Notes: generated from the letters alone by a model not told the origin. A stretch of 64,000 bases of DNA from Prochlorococcus sp. AG-363-O06 (GCA_003280085.1 QCFY01000002.1:1-64000), one strand, 5' to 3'; positions 17,880 to 27,804 are shown, counted from the first letter of the stretch. A program made the numbers and translations.

Positions 17880-17908
17880 CGTGAATTTGTGATGGTGGTT
17901 TTGCGCAT

Positions 17909-17935
17909 AAAAAAAAGAGGCCAGTCTTGGCCTCT
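17909..17935 (-). terminator. rho-independent terminator
   Basis: Minus strand: AGAGGCC-AAGACT-GGCCTCT followed by eight T. It lies 67 bp after the stop of the minus-strand gene 18002-18163, so the two small minus-strand genes are probably separate transcripts. Confidence 0.8.
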
Positions 17936-18001
17936 CTGATAGATGCGATTGATTGTTTGATCTCTCAGCTTTTAACGTCCTCAGTGAGATTGGACGACAA
18001 C

Positions 18002-18163
18002 CTATGCGCTGTAATTGACTCCGATCTGTCTAAGCAGTCGTTCGTACTGGCTCAGTGAAATCCCCATGGAAGCTGCTTTCGCTTCTCGAACAAAGACATT
18101 GCTCAAATCAGAGCCCTGCCGTAAGGGATCGATCGATGGATTTTTATTGGTCTGATTATTCAT
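18002..18163 (-). CDS. small hypothetical protein (53 aa)
   Basis: The product begins MNNQTNKNPSIDPLRQGSD; the C-terminal half (FVREAKAASMGISLSQYERLL) looks like a ribbon-helix-helix or short helical DNA-binding segment. No family is recognised with confidence. It has a strong terminator downstream and a hairpin-rich noncoding region upstream. It may be part of the mobile element's control functions. Confidence 0.5.
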   Translation of the reverse strand: MNNQTNKNPSIDPLRQGSDLSNVFVREAKAASMGISLSQYERLLRQIGVNYSA

Positions 18164-18592
18164 AAGTAGTGATAGTGGTTTGATTTCATTTCTTCTTTTA
18201 TCTGCTTCTAGGTACCTGGTGCCGGCTCATCCCTCGACTTCGTCGAATCATGAGCTATCACCACTATTCAAATTGAAAAAGAGAGTGGATCTAAGACGTA
18301 ATTGATGAAGAAGGAGGAGAACTCGCTGTCGCTCGTTCTCTGCTCCTCATAATCAATAGGCTTTAAAGAGATTGAAGTCTTCAATCTTGTCTCTTCAATC
18401 CTTGTTCTCTTCCCCCGTGTAGCATTGTGGGGTTAGCCAAAAGCCAGTCTTTGCAAGGGGACTCAAAAGGTCAAAAAGTGGGCTTTTGAGCGATCGCAGC
18501 ACTCCCTAGAGGTGATTTGGCAAAGCTAAAAGATTGGTCTACATTCTCGGAGCGTCAATCAGATCAGCTGACTTAGCTGGGATTTCGGTGAG
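18164..18592. other. palindrome-rich noncoding right end of the element
   Basis: No gene is seen in this 429-bp stretch, but four inverted repeats are. 18225-18255 is a nested stem (GCTCAT/ATGAGC outside, TCGAC-TTC-GTCGA inside). 18301-18357 is a long imperfect stem starting ATTGATGAAG and closing with ATCAAT. 18369-18387 is AGATTGAAG-T-CTTCAATCT. 18462-18490 is CTCAAAAG/CTTTTGAG. It may be a structured RNA, a replication origin or recombination end; none can be decided here. Confidence 0.5.
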
Positions 18593-18690
<98 letters not shown>

Positions 18691-19102
18691 CAGCACAACA
18701 TTATTGGTATCACGGTTTAGTAGAGAATTAAAAACCAAGAATTTCCTATTCTGTTTGTGAATCCAAGTGATTTGGTGCAAATCAAATATAAAGGCTAGAC
18801 ACTAAGGCGAAAGCATTTTTTCTTCAATCCTTATCTATTCGTTCAATAAATTAAAAGGATTCTTTATTACAACTACGGTCTGAGATCCCAATTCAAAACT
18901 TGCATTTATATCAATACCTATTCTACAGACCTGAGAAGAAAAAGTCTTCAAAGCTTGTAAGAAGAAGTTTTACTTCGATTCACAAAAACTTATAAACACT
19001 GCATTTGCCACACAAGTTGTTATTGAGGAAATAAACGTCATTTAACAAAAGCAAGTTTGCGTTTCAGCAAGCGAGAGCTAACACTGAATAAAGACAAATC
19101 TC
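18691..19102. other. 412-bp gap between the element and glpK, no gene seen
   Basis: A+T-rich DNA with no convincing open frame or terminator. It must hold the glpK promoter, but I cannot pick one out reliably. Confidence 0.5.
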
Positions 19103-20611
19103 ATGGGCACCCTTCAACCACTCCTCCTGGCTCTGGATCAAGGAACTAGCAGTTCGAGAGCTGCAATCTTCAATCCTGAGGGAGATTTAATTGCCAGTGC
19201 AAGTGCTCCCCTTGCAATTGAATATCCAGCAGATGGGTGGGTCCAGCAGGATCCCAATGAAATCTGGGCTAGCCAACTTGCAGCAATGTCAAGTCTCTCC
19301 GAAAAAATTAGTCCTGAAAACATCAAAGTTGTAGCAAGCTGCGGAATAACGAATCAAAGAGAGACAACAATCCTTTGGAATCGAAGAAATGGAAAGCCCT
19401 GCGGGCCTGCAATCGTTTGGCAAGACGGTAGAACAAGCAATATCTGTTCAAAATGGAAGATGGAAGGCCTAGAGAATTATTGGCAAGAGCGAACGGGATT
19501 ACTACTAGATCCATACTTCAGCGCCAGCAAAATACATTGGCTTTTAGAAAATGAAGATGCAGCAAAAAGTGCTCTTAAACAAGGAGATCTATGTTTTGGG
19601 ACTGTTGAAAGCTGGCTCTTATGGAAACTCACTGGAGAAAAAAATCACTGTTCAGATATGAGCAATGCAAGCCGAACCCTTTTGATGGATCTAAGAAAAC
19701 TCCAATGGGTAGATGAATTTTGCGAAATAATTGGTTTACCCACCAATGCATTGCCTGAATTAGTTCCTTGTCAGGGCAATTTCGGAACAATTAAATCTCA
19801 TCTCCCATTCGGGGGTGTACCTATTCAAGGGATGATTGGAGATCAACAAGCTGCAACTCTTGGGCAGCTGTGCCTTAAAAAAGGAGAAGCAAAATGCACA
19901 TATGGAACAGGTGCTTTTCTAGTCGTAAATACTGGAGACAAGATTTATCGCTCCAATTCTGGCCTATTGAGCACACTGGCATGGACGGACCCCAATAGCT
20001 CTCCCACATATTGCCTTGAAGGCAGTCTTTTCAATGCCGGCACAGTTATTCAATGGCTGAGAGATGGACTAGGAATAATTAATACTGCCGACGAAATTAA
20101 CAAACTGGCAAAAGTAGTAAATAATTCCGGAGGCGTAATGGTTGTACCAGCCTTTACCGGATGGGGAACTCCTCATTGGGATCCAAGTGCAAGAGGGCTC
20201 ATCATTGGGTTAACAAGAGACAGTCAAAAAGAACACATTGCCAGGGCCTCCCTAGAAGGGATAGCTTTATCTGTGGCAACCCTTGTGGCCTTAGCAGAAG
20301 AAGCCTTAGAGGACTCCCTAGGTGAACTTGCGGTTGACGGCGGAGCTGCGGCCTCAGATGTTCTATTGCAAGCGCAAGCTAACTTCTCAAATTTAAAAGT
20401 CCGCAGACCGATCAATCTAGAAAGCACTGCTAAAGGGGCCGCATTACTGGCTGGTCTCCAATCAGGAGTAATTGCAAACCTTCAAGAGCTAAGCCATCAA
20501 AAGACAAATAATGCTGAATCTTTCCATTCAGAAATAGATTCTTTAACTAGAACAAAATTACTTAAAAAATGGAATGATGCGGTAACCAGAAGTCTTGGCT
20601 GGCATGAATAA
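19103..20611 (+). CDS. glpK: glycerol kinase
   Basis: GlpK phosphorylates glycerol to sn-glycerol-3-phosphate. The FGGY fold is clear: LALDQGTSSSRAAIF (phosphate 1), CGITNQRETTILW, AIVWQDGRT, the GMIGDQQAATLGQ block and the C-terminal LAVDGGAAASDVLLQ adenosine site. Length is 502 aa, standard. It overlaps glpD by 8 bp, so the pair forms a glycerol-to-DHAP unit. Confidence 0.96.
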   Translation: MGTLQPLLLALDQGTSSSRAAIFNPEGDLIASASAPLAIEYPADGWVQQDPNEIWASQLAAMSSLSEKISPENIKVVASCGITNQRETTILWNRRNGKPCGPAIVWQDGRTSNICSKWKMEGLENYWQERTGLLLDPYFSASKIHWLLENEDAAKSALKQGDLCFGTVESWLLWKLTGEKNHCSDMSNASRTLLMDLRKLQWVDEFCEIIGLPTNALPELVPCQGNFGTIKSHLPFGGVPIQGMIGDQQAATLGQLCLKKGEAKCTYGTGAFLVVNTGDKIYRSNSGLLSTLAWTDPNSSPTYCLEGSLFNAGTVIQWLRDGLGIINTADEINKLAKVVNNSGGVMVVPAFTGWGTPHWDPSARGLIIGLTRDSQKEHIARASLEGIALSVATLVALAEEALEDSLGELAVDGGAAASDVLLQAQANFSNLKVRRPINLESTAKGAALLAGLQSGVIANLQELSHQKTNNAESFHSEIDSLTRTKLLKKWNDAVTRSLGWHE

Positions 20612-22169
20612 TAAAGACTTTGATCTGGTTGTCATAGGAGCAGGCGCTACAGGTGCTTGCCTTGCCTATGAAGCCTCGAAACGAAGCCTTAAAGTAGCTC
20701 TTATCGATTCAGGAGATATTAGCGGGGGAACAAGTTCTCGTAGTACAAAACTTCTACATGGTGGAGTTCGCTACTTAGAACTAGCATTTAAAAACTTAGA
20801 TTTATCCCAACTAAATCTAGTTAGGGAAGCTTTAGTTGAAAGAGCATATTGGCTAGAGAATGCACCCTTTCTTACAAGGAAAATTGAATTGGCAATGCCA
20901 TCTAATAGCTGCTTAGATACAATTTATTACCGAATTGGACTAGAGATATATGATCAGCTTTCTGGAAAGAAAAGTATTGGTTCTAGCCGGACAATAACTC
21001 GACTAGAAATGCAAGAACTATTGCCTAATCTATCAAATTCAAATAATGGAGGTGTAGCTTATAGCGATGGTCAGTTTAATGATGCAAGACTAAATCTCTT
21101 ACAAGCAATTACAGCAGAAGAAGAAGGGACTCTAATAAAAACTTATTGCAAGGTTGTTGGCCTTGAAAAGGAAAGAGATGGCATGATAAGGGGTGTTATA
21201 ACTCAAGACAATAAAGGAGTTCAACAAAGGTTAAATACAAAAGTAGTTATTAATGCAACTGGCGTTAATTGCGATCAAATAAGAAGGCTATTTGATGAGA
21301 AGATAGAGCCTCGTGTGATTACAAGTAGAGGTATTCATATGGTACTAAAAGAAAATTTATGTCCAAAAGAAGTTGGATTGTTAATACCAAAAACAGACGA
21401 TGGAAGGGTCTTATTTATCTTACCCTTTTTTGGGTATACCCTTGTAGGCACAACTGATACTCAATGCGAATCAAAAAATGCATTTGCGCCATCAGAAGAG
21501 GAGAAAAAATATTTATTAAAACACTTGAAACTTTATTTTCCTGAACTAAATATTTCAAGCATTCGGAGTTGCTGGGCAGGGGGAAGACCTTTAATTAAAA
21601 ATCCCGATAGTAATATAACTAGCAGCAAACTAGTTCGCGAGCATGAGATAGAGAGCCTAAAAGGAGGCCTTATAAGTAATTTGGGAGGAAAATGGACAAC
21701 ATGCAGATCCATGGCTTTTGAAACCTTAAGTAATATCGAAATATTGACAAAGAGTAAATTACCTAAAGCAAAGAATATTCCCATTCTAGGATGCAGTAAA
21801 AATACCAATGAAACTAAAAAATTAATGATCGAACAAAGATCTGAGCTAAGAAAACTTCTTCCAAAAACAAATATGATTGAAATGCAAATAAATCATTTGC
21901 AATCTCAATATGGTTTAGAAGCACTTTCTGTGATCACAAAAAGCTCTGAGAATAAGCTCACACCATTAAGTGAAGTCATTCCCCTCTGCGAAGCCGAAAT
22001 TGAACAATCAATATTCAAAGAACATGCAATTACTCCAACAGATATACTTGCTAGACGTTTTAGATTGGCAATGGTTGATCAAAAAGAAGCAGAAAGACTT
22101 TTACCAATAGTCCAAAAACACCTTGACATCGCTGGTCTGCCTCCAGGTGATTTGGATCTTAAAAAATGA
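20604..22169 (+). CDS. glpD: aerobic glycerol-3-phosphate dehydrogenase
   Basis: GlpD is an FAD enzyme at the membrane that oxidises glycerol-3-phosphate to dihydroxyacetone phosphate and passes electrons to the quinone pool. The FAD dinucleotide-binding motif is VVIGAGATGACLAYEASKR, followed by SGGTSSRSTKLLHGGVRYLE, the GlpD signature. The ATG at 20604 gives 521 residues and overlaps the glpK stop by 8 bp; a TTG three codons earlier is less likely. With glpK it allows glycerol to feed central metabolism. Confidence 0.95.
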   Translation: MNNKDFDLVVIGAGATGACLAYEASKRSLKVALIDSGDISGGTSSRSTKLLHGGVRYLELAFKNLDLSQLNLVREALVERAYWLENAPFLTRKIELAMPSNSCLDTIYYRIGLEIYDQLSGKKSIGSSRTITRLEMQELLPNLSNSNNGGVAYSDGQFNDARLNLLQAITAEEEGTLIKTYCKVVGLEKERDGMIRGVITQDNKGVQQRLNTKVVINATGVNCDQIRRLFDEKIEPRVITSRGIHMVLKENLCPKEVGLLIPKTDDGRVLFILPFFGYTLVGTTDTQCESKNAFAPSEEEKKYLLKHLKLYFPELNISSIRSCWAGGRPLIKNPDSNITSSKLVREHEIESLKGGLISNLGGKWTTCRSMAFETLSNIEILTKSKLPKAKNIPILGCSKNTNETKKLMIEQRSELRKLLPKTNMIEMQINHLQSQYGLEALSVITKSSENKLTPLSEVIPLCEAEIEQSIFKEHAITPTDILARRFRLAMVDQKEAERLLPIVQKHLDIAGLPPGDLDLKK

Positions 22170-22190
22170 ACAATTTGTTAAAACAGCTTT

Positions 22191-23864
22191 TCAAATAGTA
22201 TCTACTTTTGTCTGCAAAGAATCACTCACCTCGCCAATCAACCACCAGCTAAATCCATAGGAAGGCAAATAAACGAACCAATCTTTAGAAGCTCTAGGGA
22301 AATCACAGCCCCAGAGAACTTCTCTTGTTCTATAACCATCCCACTTACTTAAATCCAATCTAAAAGAAGCGCCTGCCGCAGATAAGTTTGCAGCTACAAG
22401 CACTTTCATACTTTTAAAACAACGTGCAAAAACAATCACACCTGGATGATCTGAATCAAATAGTTCAAAATCCCCATGCCTTAATGCAGGCAAAAGCTTT
22501 CTACAAGTAAGCATACGTTTATGCCAATTAAGAATTGAACCAGGCAGCTGCTTTTGAACCTCTACGTTTATGACTCGGTAATCATATCCAGGAGCTGTAA
22601 TAGGTGGCAAAGTCAACAAAGGGTCTGGGGCGGCAGAAAACCCCCCATTGCGAGCCGCAGTCCAAGCCATAGGGGTACGATTAGCATCACGATCCCTAAG
22701 TCCTGGCCAATCTCCCATCCCCAACTCATCGCCGTAATATATACACGGCATTCCGGGCAAACTGTAAATCAGAGCATGCAATAACCTATTAGCCCTTGGA
22801 TCACCATTTAGCAGAGGTGCCAATCTCCTATTAATTCCCCAGTTCAGCCAATGGCCATGCCCTTGGTGCAATCCTGATCGTATTGAATTAACAATATCTT
22901 CTGGAACTAAATGACCGTCCCCTAACCAAAGTTCATCATGATTCCGAAGAGGCAAAGCCCATCTACAGCCAGGCAAAATTTCTTTTGTTTTTTTAAGGCA
23001 ATCTATCAACCTTTGAGAAGTGCCGGTTGCAATTGCAGCAAATAAATGAGCCGTCAACGCAAAGTTAAATGCTCCATGTAATTCATCCTCTGCAAGATAA
23101 GGAGCAGCCTCATGAGCAGGCTGGATAGCTTCGGCTAAAAGCAAAGCATTGCTATTAATCGAATCAATTCGAGTACGGACTTTTTTTAGAAAATCATGTG
23201 TTTTAGGCAACCCTTCACAACGACTACCTTCCTCTTCAAATAAAAAAGGTACTGCATCTAAACGAAATCCATCAACTCCTTTCTTCAGCCAGAACTCAAC
23301 AACTTGCAGCATTTCCTTTTGAACCAATGGATTCTCATAATTCAAATCTGGCTGATGCTTATGAAATCTATGAAAGTAATACTGCTGAGCGACTTCATCC
23401 CACTCCCAGTTAGATGACTCAAACTTACAAAATAAAACAGGGGCCTCTGCAAAGCGATTTGGATCATCACTCCATACATAAAAGTCCCTTTCCGGAGTGC
23501 CTTTTGAAGCCCATTTGGCACGCTGAAACCAAGGATGCAAATCACTAGTGTGATTAAGAACCAAATCAACAATTACTTTGATATTGCAATCGTGAGCCGC
23601 CGTCAAAAGTCGATGAAAAGCAGAAAGGTCTCCCAGTTCAGGGTGAATGTTCTTAAAATCCGTAATGTCATAACCACCGTCTTGCAATGGCGAAGGATAA
23701 ATAGGTGTAAGCCAAATTGCTTCAACTCCTAACCACCGCAAATAAGGAAGCCTATGCCTCAAGCCATGCAGGTCCCCAATACCATCAGCATTTCCATCTG
23801 AATAGCTACGTGGAATCAGCTCATAAATAACAGCTCCTTCCCACCAAGGTTTTCGTTCACTCAT
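22191..23864 (-). CDS. GH13 alpha-glucosyltransferase, trehalose-synthase-like
   Basis: This GH13 enzyme is close in pattern to trehalose synthase (maltose/trehalose interconversion): WWEGAVIYELIPRSYSDGNADGIGD, LTPIYPSPLQDGGYDITD and VIVDLVLNHTSDLHPWF. The nucleophile lies in DGFRLDAVPF, the acid/base in LLLAEAIQ and the stabiliser in LRNHDELW. The frame opens at a TTG at 23903, but the ATG at 23864 (MSERKPWWEG) is the better start. A maltokinase fusion is absent. Product could equally be an amylosucrase- or isomaltulose-type enzyme; the TreS assignment is moderate. Confidence 0.82.
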   Translation of the reverse strand: MSERKPWWEGAVIYELIPRSYSDGNADGIGDLHGLRHRLPYLRWLGVEAIWLTPIYPSPLQDGGYDITDFKNIHPELGDLSAFHRLLTAAHDCNIKVIVDLVLNHTSDLHPWFQRAKWASKGTPERDFYVWSDDPNRFAEAPVLFCKFESSNWEWDEVAQQYYFHRFHKHQPDLNYENPLVQKEMLQVVEFWLKKGVDGFRLDAVPFLFEEEGSRCEGLPKTHDFLKKVRTRIDSINSNALLLAEAIQPAHEAAPYLAEDELHGAFNFALTAHLFAAIATGTSQRLIDCLKKTKEILPGCRWALPLRNHDELWLGDGHLVPEDIVNSIRSGLHQGHGHWLNWGINRRLAPLLNGDPRANRLLHALIYSLPGMPCIYYGDELGMGDWPGLRDRDANRTPMAWTAARNGGFSAAPDPLLTLPPITAPGYDYRVINVEVQKQLPGSILNWHKRMLTCRKLLPALRHGDFELFDSDHPGVIVFARCFKSMKVLVAANLSAAGASFRLDLSKWDGYRTREVLWGCDFPRASKDWFVYLPSYGFSWWLIGEVSDSLQTKVDTI

Positions 23865-23924
23865 TCCACGTAAACACTTCAGCCCTGCTTCACTGCTAGA
23901 CAAACCTTTTTATTTCGTCAGCCC

Positions 23925-25304
23925 TTGTATCAAGAAAATTTCGATCTAAACAAGCTTCGCGAACCTGTGTTTTCTGGGCAAACCAGGTCAGAAGCATGGC
24001 GCCGGCTTCAATTAAGACGTATAGAAAAGTTAATTGATCAAAATGAAAATCACATTCTCAACTCACTTGCTAAAGATCTAGGCAAGCCTCCTACCGAAGC
24101 TTTCTTTGAGGTAATAGCAACTAATCAAGAATTAAAGCTTGCTCAAAAAGAACTGACAAATTGGATGCGTACTAAAAGAGTTAAAGTCCCTCTAGTACTC
24201 AAGCCAGGTGAAGCAAGTATTGAAATGGAGCCATTAGGCTGTGTTCTAATAATAGGTCCATGGAACTATCCATTCTCTTTAACAATTCAACCTTTAATAA
24301 GTGCACTAGCAGCAGGGAATACAGCTGTCATTAAACCTTCAGAATTTGCAATGAATACATCAAAAATGATTGCTGACCTTATAAGTCAATATTTCCCGAA
24401 AGATGTTATTCAAGTAATTGAAGGTGGTGGCGATGTTGGCTCTCAGCTTGTAGAAGAGCCATTTGATCATATCTTTTTTACTGGAGGTAGTGCTACTGGG
24501 AAAAAAGTGATGTTAGGTGCTGCAAAAAATCTAACTCCTATAACTCTTGAGTTAGGTGGAAAAAGTCCTGCGATAGTAATAGAGGGAGCAGATATTGAAA
24601 TAACAGCTAAGCGTTTGGCTTGGGGCAAAAGCTTAAATTCAGGTCAAACATGTATAGCTCCGGATTATCTCATTGTAGAAGAGAGTCTAAAAATTCGATT
24701 AATCAATTCAATGAAAGAAGCTTTATTAAATTTCTACGGAGAAAGGCCTCTTGAATCATCAGACTCATCAAAGATTATTAACGAGTATCATTTCAATAGG
24801 CTGAATCAATTGTTAATTAACTCAAGAGGTAAAAACCAGATTATCTTTGGCGGCGAAATAGATCAAGCAACTAGAAAAATAGGAACAACATTAATCAACC
24901 TTGAAGATACTTCAGACCCACTAATGGCTGAAGAATTATTTGGACCATTGCTACCGATAATTACAGTAAAAGATTTAGACAGCGCTATCAATGAAATAAA
25001 AAAACGGTCAAAGCCATTGGCAATTTACATGTTTGGAGGGACCCAACGCCAACAAAAAGATCTATTAGAACAAACAAGCTCTGGTGGAGTTTGCTTTAAT
25101 GATGTCGTAATGCAAGCTGGGATTCCTGAGCTTCCTTTTGGAGGTATAGGGTCTAGCGGTATAGGCAAATATCATGGTCTTTCAGGCTTTGAAACCTTTT
25201 CCCACAAAAAGTCAATATTAAAACGTCCTTTTTGGCTTGATATGAGTTTTAGATACCCACCCTACAAGCTTGAGATTCCTTTTATAAAAAGCCTTTTTAG
25301 ATAA
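23925..25304 (+). CDS. aldehyde dehydrogenase family protein
   Basis: This is an NAD(P)-dependent aldehyde dehydrogenase of the class 3 (fatty or semialdehyde) type. It has GPWNYPFSLTIQPL, the FTGGSATGK cofactor loop, the general base E209 in LELGGKSP and the catalytic nucleophile C243 in NSGQTCIAPDY. The C-terminal EIPFIKSLF tail is hydrophobic, as in membrane-associated long-chain aldehyde dehydrogenases. The start is TTG at 23925. It is divergent from the GH13 gene. Substrate unknown. Confidence 0.9.
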   Translation: MYQENFDLNKLREPVFSGQTRSEAWRRLQLRRIEKLIDQNENHILNSLAKDLGKPPTEAFFEVIATNQELKLAQKELTNWMRTKRVKVPLVLKPGEASIEMEPLGCVLIIGPWNYPFSLTIQPLISALAAGNTAVIKPSEFAMNTSKMIADLISQYFPKDVIQVIEGGGDVGSQLVEEPFDHIFFTGGSATGKKVMLGAAKNLTPITLELGGKSPAIVIEGADIEITAKRLAWGKSLNSGQTCIAPDYLIVEESLKIRLINSMKEALLNFYGERPLESSDSSKIINEYHFNRLNQLLINSRGKNQIIFGGEIDQATRKIGTTLINLEDTSDPLMAEELFGPLLPIITVKDLDSAINEIKKRSKPLAIYMFGGTQRQQKDLLEQTSSGGVCFNDVVMQAGIPELPFGGIGSSGIGKYHGLSGFETFSHKKSILKRPFWLDMSFRYPPYKLEIPFIKSLFR

Positions 25305-25390
25305 TTCTTAAAGTCTAAAAGTAATCTTCTTTGTAAAAGGCTGGCGAAACCCTAAAGGGGGATTATCGTTCTCAAAGTATTCAAAAAAGA

Positions 25391-26260
25391 ATGCGCCGCA
25401 CAATCATTACAACCGTTGCCATTACTGCCGTTTCACCAATGTCCGTTTGGGCGTCGACAATAACTGTCCAATCAGGTGAGACAATCTCTGAAATTGCAAA
25501 GAGACATAAAGTCTCAATAGAGTCAATCATGAGAGTCAATGGGATCCAGAACTCAAACAGACTTTTTGCTGGCCAAAAACTAAGACTTCCAGAAGAAGCT
25601 TTTAGAAATTCAGAAAAAGCCACTAAAGAATATATAGTTTTAAGTGGAGATACTCTTGGTGATATAGCAATTAAAAATAGGATTGGGATTATAGATATAA
25701 TTAGGTTGAATAATCTTAAAAAGAGCGACTACCTTTACCCTGGACAAAAGCTTAGACTGCCAAAGAATCCTAACGTTAAGAACACATTGAAGATTAATCA
25801 TTTAAACGCGAAAGTAAATAGACGCTTTCATATCATCAAGGAAGGGGAAACTCTAAGTAGCATCTCGAAAATATATAATGTGCCTCTTCATAAGTTAATT
25901 ACTTTAAACAAGTCAATAACTCCAAACAAGATTAATATAGGTGATAAAATTGCATTAAAAGAAAACAATCAAAGTCCAAAGCTGAAAAATGAAGCAAAGA
26001 CTAAGTATATTAAAAGGAGCTCGGACTGGAGAAGGTATGGTCCTCTAAAAATAGACTGGGCAAGCTGGCAATATATTAAAGGAAGCTATGTTGCTCCAAC
26101 ATTAAATAATCAAAGAAAAGGTATTTATCTCGCAGTTAATTGCAAGTCTCGCATAATAAATGCGACTGGGGCAAATGGAGCATGGAAAATTTGGACAGCC
26201 CCAAAAGATAGTTTTGAATTCAAAATCATCAATGATCTTTGCAAAAATAAATCAAGTTAA
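25391..26260 (+). CDS. secreted protein with three LysM domains
   Basis: A 20-residue signal peptide ends in VWAS. Three LysM peptidoglycan-binding domains follow: about 26-70 (SGETISEIAKRHKVS...GQKLRLP), about 83-125 (SGDTLGDIAIKNRIG...GQKLRLP) and about 151-195 (EGETLSSISKIYNVP). The C-terminal 90 residues (RRYGPLKIDWASWQYIKGSYVAPT...) have no recognised catalytic motif and end in DLCKNKSS. It probably sits in the periplasm on peptidoglycan. A catalytic role would need a domain I cannot identify. Confidence 0.88.
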   Translation: MRRTIITTVAITAVSPMSVWASTITVQSGETISEIAKRHKVSIESIMRVNGIQNSNRLFAGQKLRLPEEAFRNSEKATKEYIVLSGDTLGDIAIKNRIGIIDIIRLNNLKKSDYLYPGQKLRLPKNPNVKNTLKINHLNAKVNRRFHIIKEGETLSSISKIYNVPLHKLITLNKSITPNKINIGDKIALKENNQSPKLKNEAKTKYIKRSSDWRRYGPLKIDWASWQYIKGSYVAPTLNNQRKGIYLAVNCKSRIINATGANGAWKIWTAPKDSFEFKIINDLCKNKSS

Positions 26261-26280
26261 GATTAACTAATTAGAATGTA

Positions 26281-27804
26281 TTAAGAATACTTTAGAGGCC
26301 AAGGTTCATCTAAAAAACGCAATCCACTATCTTGTATAAAAAGCCTTTGAAAACCATCATTGCTTTCTCTAAGCAATTCCTCTTGAACCAATCTTCTTAT
26401 AAGCCAACCCCAACTTTTTAGTGGTATATTTTTTTCCTTATTCATCATTTTCAATAGCTGATTAATTTTCAAACCTTTACTTTTACTAATTGCAGACAAT
26501 AGTAAAAATGCTTGGCTAGAAAAATCGTATCTCATGGCTTTCTGTTTACACCTATCGCATCGACCACATGGAGGGACCACCTCTCCAAGTGCTAGCAAAA
26601 GCGATTGCTCTCTACATAACTCTCCTTCAGCAATTGCTTCCATTTTTCTTAATTGTTTCTGAGCTATCTCATGTCTCATTTGCTCTTCTTGATCAAAGGC
26701 AGATCCCTTTTTAGAAGAATATTTAATTGCCCACGCCAATCTAATTCTATCTCTGGGTGAAAAAAACACTATGCATCTCGCAGGGAGACCATCTCTACCT
26801 GCCCTTCCAGACTCTTGAAGATAACCTTCAGGAGTTGAAGGCAAATTCAAATGAATAACCAGGCCAACATCCCCTCTGTCAACACCCATTCCAAAAGCAA
26901 CGGTAGCTACTAGAACTGGATTACTCTGTCTAGAAAATTGTTCTTGTGCTTGATTTCTTATATCAAGATCAAGTCCAGCATGATAAGAAATTGCTGGAAT
27001 ACCGACTGAGCGAAGCTCTTCGGTCCATTTTTCGACCGAGCGCCTCTCTCTTACATAAATCAAAGTTGCGCCCCGAGCACTTTTCAAAGCCTCTAAAACA
27101 TCTGAGAGAGGCTCTTGGGAACGCCTTTTCATGGAATAAAAAAGATTATCTCGACGGGCAGAACAAACCTTTACTAATGGTCGAAACAAATTCAAATGCC
27201 TAATAATGTCAGCACGGACCTTCGGCGCTGCAGTGGCACTTAGTGCAATGATTGGAATTCCTGGACACAACAACCGAATCGCACCTAATTTCCTATAAAT
27301 AGGCCGAAAATCATGTCCCCAAGCACTAATGCAATGGGCCTCGTCAACCGCTATTGCAACTATTTTGCCTTCTTTTGCCTTCTCTCTAAGTAATTCTTTA
27401 ATTACTTCTGTTCCCAACCTCTCTGGTGCAAGATAAATCAAACTCAACTGATCTTTCGTTAAGCAAGAAATTGTATTTCTATTAATCTTCCGATCTAAGC
27501 CTGCATGTAAGCAAGCTGAAGGAATCCCTCGTTTTTTCAGCTGCATCACTTGGTCTTCCATAAGAGCCACTAAAGGTGAAATGACTAATACAAGACCTTT
27601 CTTTACCAATGCTGGCAATTGATAGCAAAGAGATTTACCACCACCTGTAGGAAGAACAGCTAAAGCATCCTTTCCAGCTAAAACTGCATCAATTAATGGA
27701 CGCTGTCCATCTTTAAAGGATTTCCAACCATAGTGATGATGCAAAGCTGCGGACAAAGCATCCAATTGATCAGAGCAATGAAAGTTAAAAATACCTAGGA
27801 GCAA
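26281..27804 (-). CDS. recQ: RecQ-family ATP-dependent DNA helicase
   Basis: This superfamily 2 helicase unwinds DNA in recombination repair. Walker A lies in VLPTGGGKSLCYQLP, DEAH in AVDEAHCISAWGHDFRP, motif III in ALSATAAPKVR, and motif VI in QESGRAGRDGLPARC. The RecQ zinc-binding cysteines are visible in LCREQ and VPPCGRCDRCKQK. A winged-helix-like segment closes the protein (507 aa). No HRDC domain is seen. The start codon is TTG at 27804; an internal TTG is possible. Confidence 0.93.
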   Translation of the reverse strand: MLLGIFNFHCSDQLDALSAALHHHYGWKSFKDGQRPLIDAVLAGKDALAVLPTGGGKSLCYQLPALVKKGLVLVISPLVALMEDQVMQLKKRGIPSACLHAGLDRKINRNTISCLTKDQLSLIYLAPERLGTEVIKELLREKAKEGKIVAIAVDEAHCISAWGHDFRPIYRKLGAIRLLCPGIPIIALSATAAPKVRADIIRHLNLFRPLVKVCSARRDNLFYSMKRRSQEPLSDVLEALKSARGATLIYVRERRSVEKWTEELRSVGIPAISYHAGLDLDIRNQAQEQFSRQSNPVLVATVAFGMGVDRGDVGLVIHLNLPSTPEGYLQESGRAGRDGLPARCIVFFSPRDRIRLAWAIKYSSKKGSAFDQEEQMRHEIAQKQLRKMEAIAEGELCREQSLLLALGEVVPPCGRCDRCKQKAMRYDFSSQAFLLLSAISKSKGLKINQLLKMMNKEKNIPLKSWGWLIRRLVQEELLRESNDGFQRLFIQDSGLRFLDEPWPLKYS

